DNA of 64,000 nucleotides from Allium sativum. Its lineage: Eukaryota; Streptophyta; Magnoliopsida; Asparagales; Amaryllidaceae. A model generated the notes under the pieces. It was given only the letters and a program-made list of their open reading frames with translations, did not search any database and was not told the DNA's origin. The position numbers were made by a program, and so were the translations under genes. This document shows, piece after piece, positions 22,987 to 34,425 of this stretch. How positions within the stretch are numbered: position 1 is the stretch's first letter; each line of letters opens with the position of its first letter. Where the stretch lies: assembly GCA_030737875.1 (NCBI GenBank), contig CM060923.1, forward strand, positions 176,803,696-176,867,695. The letters are read 5' to 3'.

Positions 22987-25900
22987 TGGGAGCGACCCAC
23001 ATAGCCATGCTGCCTGCCCGATTTTTGTCAATTTCCGGTTGTTGAGGCCTGAGGCTACGATTACTTTCCATTCATTAATAGCATAATCACTTTGAATGCC
23101 ACATTGTCTAATCCGTTAGTCACTAATTGATTTACACAAATATATTTTGGATATTATGCTAAGAGAATAAATCCTCCGCCACCATATATATCTATACAGA
23201 CCAACATATGCGATCATTGGAAATACTATGTCAGACATTCGTCCATATACGTTTGTTCTGGGATTGAACGAAACCGAAGGCACAATTTCCATAAATAGAA
23301 AAAGCTCTTGCACTTTACTCCATCTTCGATTATCTTCATATAATCTGATTCGCAACGCTACTGCCAATACGGAGTGGTTCACGGATAATAATGCAACCGG
23401 TCTCTCCTTATTGACAACGATATTGGTAACACTTCGATAGTCGGTTATTTAACTATCGAAGAAAAATAAACAAACATTCCAACCATCAAACAAATCACTG
23501 GGCCTCTTAGTTAATATTTTATTAATTAATTCACTTCTTCATTTCCCTATCAATATTTGTTAAACAAATATTTTCAACCATCATCTTGGCCTTTTTCGCT
23601 ATTTGGAAAACATTTCCACATCTTGTCTTCTTTTATTTTCTAAATGTAGAAAATATCTTCCATTTATAATTTGAAAACATTCCAATTACTTATCTCTTTC
23701 ACGCCTGTTCATTTCAACACTCAGGAAATGTTTATTTATTATATTTCCAAAATTCCACTTCCTTGGGTTAAAAAGAATGTTGTGTAAAACATCGTTACAA
23801 CAACCCAAACACTGCATTCAACTAACTCTTATTCAAACATTTCTCTTCGAGACTGGATCTTGCTATTTATCGGTTAAAAATAAAATCAATCAATTTGGGG
23901 TATAATTACCTCTCAGACCATGACTGAAAACATCCTTAACTTCAAAACAGACAAATCCACTTACCTCGAATAACCCACATCATATAAAGCCAACTATTCA
24001 TTTTTAAAACGTATATACATTTCTCTTTCTATTACTAGACTATCGATTTCCTTTTTGTTTATAATATTTCTAGTTTAAATTCGTTTCCTTATCGAATTCA
24101 AAATATATTGTTATATTGATTTCTAATTTATCAAATTACCTTAAAAATATTCAAACTCCTTAAATTCTCGGAAAATTTCGCCATAACCTCCTTTGTACCG
24201 GGAGCATCGGGAAAATCCCCAACCCGCCACACAGGCCCTCTCCATTCAAAAAGAAAATTAAAAAGCCAAGTGGCTGGCCGATTCGGCGCATAAAACCTCA
24301 TATGGAATTTAAACGTGTACCTTTTTGTCGGGCACTAAATTTATAAACTTCATACACTTCATTTCCATACCTGCTTAACACATTCAAATATTCCCATTTG
24401 GTTTCACTCAATTCATTCATCTTAACCCAATTCGCTAATTTATTTTCTAATTAGCTATTTTGCCTATTTCACCTTTTTGTTTGAACATAACATGTTCAAA
24501 TATAATATCAACTTGCTTATAAACAAATTGAATTCCATTTTCGATTCAAGTTGCATATTCGATTTCGAATATAAATTTACAAACCCGATTTACTTATCCA
24601 AAGCTCAATTTCAATTCAAAACTCCAATAACTAATTGTTCTTCAAATTAGTTAATTCTATTTAACAAAAACTGATTTTTGTTTCAAAAATCATTTCATTA
24701 CTCCACTTGAGTTCAGATATATTTTATAACCCAAATCTGGATTTTTCTAAATAGAAATTCGGATATTATTTACTTAAAATCCTTTAATTTATTTAAATAA
24801 AGCGTTATGGTTTTTAAACGGTTATGGCGCTGTTTTTCTGAAAATTTGATTTTGACATAACTCGAAATATATACGACGAAGATCAAAATTTTCTCTTCCA
24901 ATAGAAAAGTATTATTCAATCAGTCCTGACGATTCTTGTTTCACAGAATTCCGACTTAAATTGAGTTCTGTATACTCCATTGAAGTTTGAAACGCCAATT
25001 TACGAACTACCGCGTAGCGGCGAGTTCATTTTAATTATATATATATATATAAATGTTTAAAATTCGTTTAAAATAAATTCAACTCCATTCTGATATATTG
25101 TAATATATATCAAATCAGTTTCCCAACTCAACATAATATTTTCGATTATCTAAAATTGTCGCTTTTTCCTTACTCGGTAATATATATATTTATACTTCAA
25201 TCTTCTATATTTAATTCTAATTCCTTTTACAAATTATAAATCCTTTGGATTTATTTTCTATTCTGTTCAAAAGTCCGCATTCTGAAATATATTTTATCGA
25301 TACCATTTCGAAATGATTTCAACTTTCTATTTTCAATTCTATTTGAATTTTCTATTTTCAAATTCCATTTGAATTTTCTATATTCAAATTCCATTTTTAA
25401 ATTCATATTTGAATTTAAATATTCAAATTATCTCTTGATAATTAATTCATTATATTTGTAAACACCATTTTATAAATTTACTTGTTTTATATTTAAACAA
25501 GTGTATTTCGAAATCTATTTAAAACCAAAATCTTGTTTTAGAAATTTCTATTTATAATAACTTATATATATAACACATAATTTATTTTCATATTCAATTT
25601 AACTTCTATTTGAATAAATTCGAATTCATCGAACTCAAATCATAAATCCTTACGGATTTATTTTAGCTCAATTTATATTCTGTACACCAGAATAAATTAC
25701 ATCGTTTATTTCTTTAAAACGACTTCCCCATTTAAATTCACATTTGAATTTAAATATTCAAATTATCAAATGGTAATTTCTCCAATTTATTTATAAACAC
25801 ATTTATAAATTCATTTCAATTCTCTGCATTATTCAATGAAATTCATTCCATTTTATTTATAAATACCATTTATAAATTAATCACTTCAATTTCCTGTATA

Positions 25901-27621
25901 TTTTAATTTATGAACATTGTTTATAAATTTCAGTACTAGTTTTATTTATTCGAAACAAGTCAATATTTTTAATCCATTTGAATTTCAAATTCTATTTCTA
26001 GAAAAGAAATAGAATTTCCCGTTCAAAATCTCAAAATCTCTTTTACAATATTTTTATAGATCAACATTCAGGCCCCAGTGATAATTTAAACAATCAAACC
26101 ACCCAATTATCAATCAACATATCATATATGATAATATATGTGGAAACAAACAAATAATAATATTTTTGAGGAATCCAGTTGGATCCCTCTAACCTGTTTT
26201 CCTTCATCCACAGACATTAGTCAACAAAAATAATATCCATCCTGCTTTGAGGCAGGATATCGCGGTATAGAAGGTCATCCACTATCATAGCGTGGGGCGT
26301 ATAGGGTCATCCGCTAATGGTACTACGGGCATCTGCTAATGGTACTGCGGGAATCCAACCAACCACCAATATATATATATATATATATAACCACAACAAG
26401 CCTAAATAACTAATATATAATAACCACAAAAATATTTGAACGCATCCAAGCAACCAACAATTATTTTAACGATTAAAAATAATTCTAAACATTAAATTTG
26501 AGTAAGATTTACTCACCTGGTTTTATTTGATGGAAAAAAATCAGAGATGTTTGATTTAAAATTCCATCTGTCACCAGAAAATCCAAATCAATTCCCGTTA
26601 TAGATCCAACTCGATTTGCGCTAGCATTTTAGACCTTGTATAAATTAAGCACAATATTTCTAAGGAACCTATTAATTAAATTAGTAACTAAAACTTAATT
26701 AGCTAAATTAAATTCGCTTTTATCTCAAACCCTAATCTCCTTTAATTACGGTTTAATATTGTATTTATAAGTTAATGTGATTATACATAATCCATTAAAC
26801 AAATCTAAATAATTTATTTATATAAACAGGATATATTAAATTTTATTTTATGATTAAACTATTTCAATTTAAATTAACTATTAATTAAATAAATTTTAAT
26901 CTAAATTAATCAATAAACATTAACTAGCTAAATTAATTACCTTAAATCCTTTTTAAACTTCTCTTCCCTCTAGAAAGGATCGAACCTGCTCCAAACCAAA
27001 ACAGATTACAATCGAGCTTCCCCAGAACCAGTGCGATCACCCAGCGTTGACCAAATAAATCCCACTTCTTACTGTCAGGCGTCTACCCCTTCATCATCCC
27101 AAAATCTCTTACCCAACACCAAGTTATCAAACAGTCGAACCCTCAATAGAACTCATCTTCTTCCTATTGTCTGAGCAACCCGCTGGTACATCGTAAATGC
27201 CATTCTTGATCACCAGTATAAATCGCGACTCCATATACAGATGCGACAGTAAATGTCGCGACCCTCCAAACCTCACCGCACTAAGCCCCTACTTGCCACA
27301 GACGATCCCACACCCCCATCGAACTAGAAAACATCGGCCTTCAGAAATCACGAACCTTCCTTGAATATGTTTGAACCCATATCTGCACTCGTAAACATCT
27401 TACGCGAGTGTCGCCAGGTTGAAGCCGAGCTTTTGTTTTCGCGATTAAACTTCGATTTCAATTATATTTCGAATTACAATAATTCAATATATTCTAAATT
27501 AAATTATATTCGATTATTAAATCGATAACTCAATATATATATTGATTTATATTAACAACTATATATATAAAATAAATATTAAATATTTAAAAATAAATAG
27601 ATAAAAATACGGGTCGTTACA
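22987..27621 (-). repeat. LTR D: reverse-oriented lone Tekay-type LTR
   Basis: On the minus strand it starts TGTAACGACCCGT (from 27621) and plausibly ends GGGTCGCTCCCA (at 22987). Minus-strand landmarks follow the Tekay LTR order: the shared GGTTATGGCGAAATTTTCC cassette (24173-24350), the GTTTCGTTCAATCCCAG block (near 23260) that matches GTTTCGTTCAGACC of B, and a rich GGAGGATTTATTCTC box (near 23170). No PBS or polypurine tract adjoins it, so it is a solo LTR or a fragment. The right flank is CCTTT and the left CCTAA, which do not match, so the left end is uncertain. The 23433-23460 inverted repeat TTCGATAGT/ACTATCGAA lies inside. Confidence 0.7.
24173..24350 (-). repeat. Shared cassette inside LTR D
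   Basis: Reverse complement of the B 3' UTR cassette: AATTTCGCCATAACCTCC, ACCGGGAGCA, AAGCCAAGTGGCTGGCCGAT and GTACCTTTTTGTCGGGC in that order. It lies about 3.3 kb into the LTR, as in C. Confidence 0.75.
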
Positions 27622-28236
27622 CCTTTTTTTAGATTGAACTTTCTTACCTATAACCCCATTTACTACAATACTAGAGCAACCAGATCAGAGCAAAAGCATG
27701 ATCTAATTGATCCATCATAATTGGTATACAAGTAAAACAATACAAGGCACATATTGGAGATTGAATTGCATACTATGGCAAGGTAAGAGACTACCTTCCA
27801 TGATGCACCTGTACAAAATGTACTAGAGTTTGATAAGAACTTCTTGTATGCCTATGAACTAGGGTTGTACGGATGCTCGTGCATGACATTGTGGATTACC
27901 TCAACCCTAATACTATACCTAGATGAAATTGTCTATAATGCCTACATGCAACCAAAATCGAAAAATACGCCTAAAATGGTTATTATGATTCCTAACGGTG
28001 ACCCATTACTTGGTCATGAAGCGTACTCTTGTTTTTGCCATGTTCTTAGTACATAGGGCTAAAATTCACGTATTTACCTCTGCTAATAATTTCATCTTGG
28101 AATGTCACATCACCATTTTCAACACAATAATGGATTCCCATTAAATACAACCTTTGAGTTTGTTTGCCTCAAGGAAGGGACGGTATAAGAGGGTTTACCT
28201 CCCACATTACCAATAGATGCACATTTGTGAAAACCA

Positions 28237-28494
28237 ATGTACATGGACACAAAATGCAATGTCCGATATTTCAACCATACAAGTCATCCTGGATTTGATC
28301 AAACCGAAGGATATCCTCTTACCACATTCTACCAAGAATCACCTCAAGGATTAATAACAAATAGTCCTTTGAAATATGAAGATTCTAGAATAAAGGGACC
28401 ATTGCTACAATATATATCCAGGCAGCTAACCAGAGACACTCAACAAGAAGTCCATTCCATAAAAAAAGTCTCTGCCTTAAACTCTAATCCTTAA
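28237..28494 (+). other. Anonymous 85-codon open frame
   Basis: Starts ATG, no signal peptide, membrane segment or known motif visible, no neighbouring exons evident. It may be a relic of an older element or chance; nothing in the context gives it a function. Confidence 0.2.
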
Positions 28495-28544
28495 ATTATT
28501 CTTGTTTTCGTCATTGTCAGTGCATTCCACATTCGTCGCTCAGC

Positions 28545-28549
28545 CAAAT
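28545..28549. repeat. Target-site duplication of solo LTR G, left (CAAAT)
   Basis: CAAAT here and at 46076-46080 bracket TGTAAC...GTTACA. Confidence 0.85.
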
Positions 28550-29508
28550 TGTAACGTTCCAGAATTTTTATCATTTAAATTATAGAGTTAATTTAATTTA
28601 ATATTAAAATTAATGTTTATACTTGAAATTTTACTAGAAATTTAAACTTAGCTTATTTAACTTGATTTGTATTAAGTATAAATTTAGTTTTATGTTGATA
28701 TGAATGGTTAGTTAAATTTTAACATTATTAACATTTCATTAGTTGATATTTATTTTTTGAATATTTTAAATTGATTTTGAAATAAATCTGTTACTTAACT
28801 TGAGAATTTATTTCATTTATTTTGAACTTGGTTTTAATTAGAACGTTAAATCTTATTTGATTATTAATGTTGCTCTTGTCTTGATCGTTCAACCAAGTTT
28901 AAATTTATAAAGTGATGAACTCTTTGAAAATTAATATTGTCATATAAAAGTGATCTAGGCAATTATATAAAGAAAACGTCAAAGTTCGCTCTCTCCATTT
29001 GCATCGGTTTTTGACGATTAATTTGTGGTAGTGGAAACACAAATATCATAAATAACAATAAAATTTGAAATGTGAGATAAAATTTAAATTTGAAATGTGA
29101 GATAAAATATAAATTTGAAATGTGAGATAATATTTTGAAATTTAATGTTTGAGATACATCCAGCTAGACATAGCGGAGAAATAAATTTTGTACTACAATA
29201 CGCAAGTTTGTTTCATTCGCTTTAATTTAATTAAACATTTAATAAATCACTGAAAATAAAATGTTGTCGTAATTTAAAATAAAAAGACTAGATTGCATTG
29301 TGAAGAAAACATCATTTTTTGTTTCGTCAAATTCAAATTTTAATTAGTCCATCATAGTGATTTTTTGTTCGAAAAGCACAGAAAGGGCAGTATCGATGGT
29401 GTGTCGTTTTTGCACATGCGTACGGATATGTTTTTATCTCTCTTTTAAATATAAGATTTAAATCAAAAAAAATTATCCATGATAGTTGTAATCATCCTTT
29501 TTGTTAGG

Positions 29509-29513
29509 CCAAC
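29509..29513. repeat. Target-site duplication of tandem element E, left (CCAAC)
   Basis: CCAAC before the first LTR and again at 42578-42582 after the third LTR. Confidence 0.95.
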
Positions 29514-30357
29514 TGTTACACCCCACCTCCGCTAGGGTCACGCACAAAGGGAATGCACTAGTTTTAGAGAGGTATTATCGAGATAACATCACAGAATTAT
29601 CACAAGACAGAACATAAACAAATAATTAAGTAAACAGCTGAAGAATTTATGAGAAAAACAGAACTTCATTTCATTCCAAAATAAACCATGTCTTTTACAA
29701 ACATTTCAAATAACTTCATTACAACTGTCTTGTAACAATAGCCAAAGAAGCAATAACTTAAAAACAGAAAAACAGCTTATTTCCCAAAGTGCAGTAAAAT
29801 GAAGCAGCCATAGCAAACCATACATGCTGAGCCAAAGCAAGTGATATCCAAGCTAAGAGCTAGTGTTTCCTCCCTGCGAACCTGGGGGGGGGGGGGGGGA
29901 GGGGGGGGGGAACGAAAGAAAAAGAGGCGAAAGGAAAAGGGTCAGTCATAAAGACTGAGTAAGTCCTAGTGACTTTCAGTGTAAAAACGGTTAAAACAAC
30001 CTGTCATGTATGAACTGGAACAAAACTTAAGAATGGTGTCAAGGTGAACAAGATAGACCAAGGTGATCAGGATAAGTCAAGACAAGTCAAGTAAAGCATC
30101 ACATGTTCGAGATTCGTTGCATCGACTGTACTAGTATACTAAGCCCATGTCACAAGTTAATCACGAAATAAATCCTATGGCCCAATATCATGAAATGACC
30201 CTGAAACGGGGTCTGACCCAAATACGGGGCCCTACGGAGCGATTATCTAGTCGATCGGCTCCCTACAAGTTCTAGCTCGTCAAGTGTCTGTGTCATACGA
30301 CTAATCACGAATGTAGTCACCTGTGCTAGGTCCACCTTCGGGGGTATCAGCCCTAGG

Positions 30358-31069
30358 GTGTCAACCCTTGACACGATTCAAGATGCACAGATAAATCTAC
30401 GGATACCCAGTGCCTGCCCCGGAATACGTGCACGACCGTAGTCCACCGAACCTACACTGGCATAACCCACTGCCGTCGTTCACCTCTTACAATCAGCCCA
30501 GTAATCGTGCCCCACCCGGCCTAGCCCCAGGGTACCTTGATACATCTAGAGGGTTACTGCTGAAAAGGGTCGTGTCTAGGGTTTCGCCTAACAGATTAGG
30601 TCATGTAATTCGTGACCTAACCCTGCCTAACCGATTAAGTCATGTAATTCGTGACTTAATCCTTTTCCAGTCTAGTCATGTCAAGATGGTTAAGTATGTC
30701 ATTTAAATTCGTGACTTAACCCGCTTACGTGTCATGTCAAGTTGGCTAAGTGTTGTCGTTTCAAGTCTATGACTTAGCCCTACAAATCGTGTTCAAGTTG
30801 GTTAAGTTGTCTTTTCATGTTCATGACTTAACCCTAATTGGCATTAATTGATTCGTTAATGCACCGAACCACTCACATTGGATCTTATTGTTCGTAGCCA
30901 CTGGATTTGCCGGGCGGTTCCGGGCAGGTTTACGCTACGAACTCAACCCAACCTCGGGTTTCAAGCGCGATATGACCAACTACCCACATTGGATCCTATT
31001 GTTTGTAGCAACTGGATTTGCCGGGCGATTCCGGGAAGATTTACACTACAAACTCAACCCAACCTCGAG
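30358..31069 (-). other. Array of hairpins in the E leader (LTR-1)
   Basis: Consecutive perfect stems: GTGTCAA/TTGACAC (30358-30374), TTAGGTCA/TGACCTAA (30596-30620), GATTAAGTCA/TGACTTAATC (30633-30661), GGTTAAGT/ACTTAACC (30688-30721), GGCTAAGT/ACTTAGCC (30744-30779), GGTTAAGT/ACTTAACC (30800-30833), GCATTAA/TTAATGC (30841-30862), GTTCGTAGC/GCTACGAAC (30890-30942), GTTTGTAG/CTACAAAC (31001-31053). Arms differ between repeats by paired changes. It lies downstream of the TATA-like box in transcription direction, so it would be in the RNA leader. Core counterparts: 35491-35757 and 40394-40660. Confidence 0.7.
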
Positions 31070-32265
31070 TTGGCGACTTTCTTGTTTTCTAAATTCATGC
31101 CCATGTTCTTATCAGATTCGTGCTATTTTCATAGCATGTTCATATGTCAATTTCGTGCCCAACTAAGGCATGTTTCAATTCAAGTCATAGAATATTCAAG
31201 TCAAGTTTTTCGTGCCATATTTCATGTTCTACTTATGCCAAATTTCATGGTTTATGATTATAACCAATTCAAGTTTTGCCTATTCTACCCAATCGTATCC
31301 CCAACGCATATAAACGTACTTCGTTCACAAGCATAAACAATTCAAGAGATAAAGGGGAATAACACCAAACATGTGATAGGCATATGTGACAATTCCACCA
31401 TCATTTGCATAATAAACAGGCTATAACATATCACATGGTTTCAATACTAGCATGATGATAACTTGGCATAGTAATGGTTCCAACTTAGTTCAACATGATG
31501 AATTCAACTTTACATCATAGGCATAATAATCATTGCGGGCATAATAATAATTTTATTACAAACATGAAACATTAAAGGCATGGTAATTCTAATAGGCATA
31601 GTGGATTCCAATTTAGTATTTTTAACATAATGATTCTCATCTAGCATTATAAACATAATGATTCCAACTTTTCATCATAAACTAGAGATTCCCAATTTAA
31701 CATGATAGGTATATTAACATCACATGCATAGTTTCATTAACATCATCGACATGGTTTAATTAGCATCATAGGCATGGTTTAATCAACATAAGGATTTCAA
31801 TGAACATAATGATTCCATGGGCATGTATTAGTCCAACTTGCCATACGATTAAGCCCAACTGATTCATAAAAACATCAAAATCATGATAAGTTTAACTTGC
31901 AACCTTAACATAGCAATATTCCCAAATTATGATTCAAAGTTAAACAATATAAACATGGATTAACAATAGTTCCTAAATCCGGTTTCAATTCATAGCATGT
32001 CCATGTTATTTTAGCGTTTTTGCCTAAAAAGTGACATAGAACTTACAATATGAAGCAAGCAATCCAAATCAAAACTTTAAATCAAATAGCCCCAAATCCG
32101 TTGTCTAAAGCGTCGTAGTTGTTGTAGCTTCTAGTTGTAGCCTTCAAGAATCATCCTTCGTCTTCTTTAATTTTGTTCTTTGTATTTTTAATTTAGAGTT
32201 CTAGGTTTAATGGCGGCTGCGTGAGGCTAAAATGAAATAGTATAATTTAAGTTAGGTCTTAGGGT

Positions 32266-32275
32266 CTTTTTATAG
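32266..32275 (-). promoter_or_regulatory. TATA-like box, E LTR-1
   Basis: Minus strand CTATAAAAAG, about 505 bp into the LTR, in a T/A-poor surround. Counterparts at 37161-37170 (CTATAAAAGG) and 42064-42073 (CTATAAAAAG). Suggests a U3 of roughly 0.5 kb and a long R-U5 of about 2.7 kb. Confidence 0.6.
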
Positions 32276-32406
32276 TTGTAGGCAATTGATTTCAGCCTTT
32301 AGATTAACCCTAGAATAGGTCTGAGCCATCCAAAATCGTCACAAGCCCCCAAAACAAGACCCAGGAGCCAAAACAGGTGCACCAGGCCGACCTGGCCGAC
32401 CAGGGA

Positions 32407-32523
32407 GGTCGACCCCCAGGTCGACACCCAGGTCGACTCCCCAGTCGACCTGGGGGGGAGGTCGACTCTAGTGTCGACCTGGTTGGGGGGGGAGGTCGAC
32501 CCTAGTGTCGACCCCCCTGTCGA
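32407..32523. repeat. GTCGAC cluster (E LTR-1)
   Basis: Nine copies of the palindrome GTCGAC within about 120 bp, spaced by C- and G-runs, upstream of the TATA-like box. LTR-2 has nine (about 37300-37425), LTR-3 eight (about 42205-42325) in a different arrangement. Confidence 0.85.
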
Positions 32524-32780
32524 CCTGTCTGGGCGGGATTTTTCCCGCCTACCCTGAATTCTGAAAATTTGAATCTGTTTTTGAATTTGAATTTTTCGTG
32601 AAACTTTGCGAGGCCATATCTTGATCATACGGACTTCGATTTATGAAATTTCGGACTCTATTTCGCGTATTTTTCCGAGGCGAACGCAATGGCGCAACCC
32701 GTTTTCCCTGATTCAGATTTTAACATTTAATTCTGCCTTGATTCTTGTCTTAACATGTTGTTAAAATTCAGGTTGTTACA

Positions 32781-32796
32781 TTCTCCCCTCCTTTAA
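32781..32796 (-). other. Polypurine tract, E unit 1
   Basis: Minus strand TTAAAGGAGGGGAGAA abuts the LTR-1 start. Counterpart at 37681-37696. Confidence 0.9.
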
Positions 32797-32797
32797 G

Positions 32798-32815
32798 GAT
32801 TTCGTCCCCGAAATC
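32798..32815 (-). other. PPT-proximal hairpin, E unit 1
   Basis: Minus strand GATTTCG GGGA CGAAATC: 7-bp stem with a GGGA (GNRA-type) loop, directly upstream of the polypurine tract. Counterpart at 37698-37715. Two stem pairs differ from the C hairpin by paired changes. Confidence 0.75.
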
Positions 32816-33247
32816 TCCAAGTTAGGAAGAACGCATCCTACCATCCATCATCCATCTACTCAAAACATCATCCACGAGCAACCATGGTCCTTAAAAGACT
32901 TCTAATGTTTTATGAACACATGCAAAGAGTGTGCGTATATGTTCCTTAGCTAATGCTAATGATCAGGCCTGATTGATTTTCTAAATGCAAAATATGTTTA
33001 GTGAAATGAATCCAATATGTATGCAAAATTTTCCTATTATAATTCATAATTTCTACATGAGTGCACAAACATTCAATCATATGCAACAACCAAATGATAG
33101 CACAACCTTGTTTCCAAAATAATCACTCATGCATATGCAAGTATGAAACTGTGACTGCGCCGATCTAGTGCCTAATGTGTATTCATGCATCCACGAGCAA
33201 CCACTTGCGACCACTTGCAACCATTTTGCAATCATAACATGTTTCAA

Positions 33248-34237
33248 TTACATGTTTACATCCAAAAAGATTCTACCTATGGTTCTCAAGATAGGATCGA
33301 GGAGATAACAAGATAAAACAAAGCATCTAGAAAAAGAAGTTAAAGATGTACCCCCGGAAGGTCCGGTCTGCTTCTTAGGGCAGTCCTTGCTGATGTGTCC
33401 AGTCTCCCCACAATGAAAACATTCACCTTGCTTTCTCTTCCTCTTTCTACAATCCTTGGCTATGTGCCCTTCCGTACCACAGAAATTGCATTTCCTTTTA
33501 TCACGTGAGTTGTCGTTCTTGCCTCCGTTCTCGGAGACTACCTTCTTATTCTGAGAATCGTTGGGCTTGACCTCTTTTTTTCCCTTCTTATCTTCCTCAT
33601 ATAGTAGGGCCATATCCACCAAGCTTTCAAAGGTCGCCCCCATGGGCACATGAGTCATGGCCAAACCATGTAGTGGCTCGTTCAAGCCTCGTGCAAAACG
33701 TAGCGCCTTTTTCTGAGGAGTGTTGACTAACTCCAATCCGAAGCGAGCAAGCTGATTGAAATGGTTCACGTATTCTTTAACTTTCATATTTCCTTTTTTA
33801 AGGGCCAGAAACCGTTCCATTTGGAGACTCTCCTCTGCCGATGATAAGAACTTAAGCCCAAATCTCTCTCTAAAGTCCGCCCAAGTCTCAATGGGCCTAG
33901 TAGCGTTGGTGACTTCCCACCAATAAGAAGCTTCCTCTTTCATGAGCCACGCTGCCAACTGTACTTTCCTATTGTCCTCTACCTCAAAGATAACAAACAA
34001 GTCTTCGGTTTCCTTCAACCAATTCCGTGCATCAACAAAAGTCTCAGTTCCTAGGAAATCCTTTCCGCCCATGGCCTTAAAGTCCTTGCATATCTTTGAA
34101 AAAGCGGTTTCTCACGGAGGTTGAGGAGGATGAGGAGGAGGATTGGCTGGGCCTGCCACATTAGCCCGAGCCTCGAGGAAACGACGGAACCAAGTGGGTA
34201 TATTGACCCCCTCGGGAAGATTAAAGTCATCGGCCAT
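33248..34237 (-). CDS. gag: Gag of element E, unit 1 (main frame 34072-33248, upstream part with a TGA)
   Basis: The gag polyprotein forms the particle that packages element RNA. From ATG 34072 the frame is 274 codons: a retrotransposon-gag domain (about residues 10-130, with WLMKEEASYWWE, FRERFGLKF and GNMKVKEYVNHF words), a lysine-rich linker, then two CCHC knuckles, CNFCGTEGHIAKDC and CFHCGETGHISKDC. Reading further upstream in frame gives an earlier ATG (34237) and a proline-rich stretch, but a TGA at 34112-34114 interrupts it. Unit 2 has the same TGA, so it was inherited, not recent. No protease or RT follows. The tail after the second knuckle (about 35 codons) looks non-gag. Whether the shorter protein assembles is unknown. 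Confidence 0.88.
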
Positions 34238-34411
34238 GATAAGCTGAAAAAGGAAAAGATTCAAACGAGGAAACAAAGATAGTGCTAATGGCTTTGGGGA
34301 ATATGCCTTTTAATCAAAACAAAATTTGCTTGAAAATTTGCTTCTTTGTAAATGGTTTTGAAAAAAATTCAAAAGGTTTTCAAAATTTTTGCCCAGTCTT
34401 GGTAACCTTCT

Positions 34412-34423
34412 GCTCTGATACCA
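34412..34423 (-). other. Primer-binding site, initiator tRNA-Met (E unit 1)
   Basis: Minus strand TGGTATCAGAGC, 2 nt inside LTR-2. Counterpart at 39318-39329. Confidence 0.95.
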
Positions 34424-34425
34424 AG

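Larger units (their letters stand above)
27622..28549. other. Unassigned interval between LTR D and solo LTR G
   Basis: No LTR ends, no tandem repeats, and no protein family that I recognise. An open frame of 85 codons (28237-28494, +) and one of 70 codons (27844-28056, +) have ordinary composition but no recognisable motif. The last five bases (CAAAT, 28545-28549) are the left target duplication of G. Confidence 0.4.
29514..32780 (-). repeat. Element E LTR-1 (3' LTR)
   Basis: 3267 bp; on the plus strand it starts TGTTACACCCC (the others start TGTAACACC) and ends GGTTGTTACA. It has a long interrupted poly-G run at 29886-29910 that is much shorter in LTR-2 and LTR-3. It also carries the most private substitutions of the three by eye. 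Confidence 0.92.

Noticed and set aside
22987..27621. Full-length reverse element
   Set aside because: No PBS, PPT or coding region next to the LTR, and no second LTR; only a lone LTR or fragment is supported.
30410..31336. Repeated 98-, 92- and 152-codon plus-strand frames in all three E LTRs
   Set aside because: They are antisense to the element and follow the hairpin array; their persistence simply reflects LTR copies.
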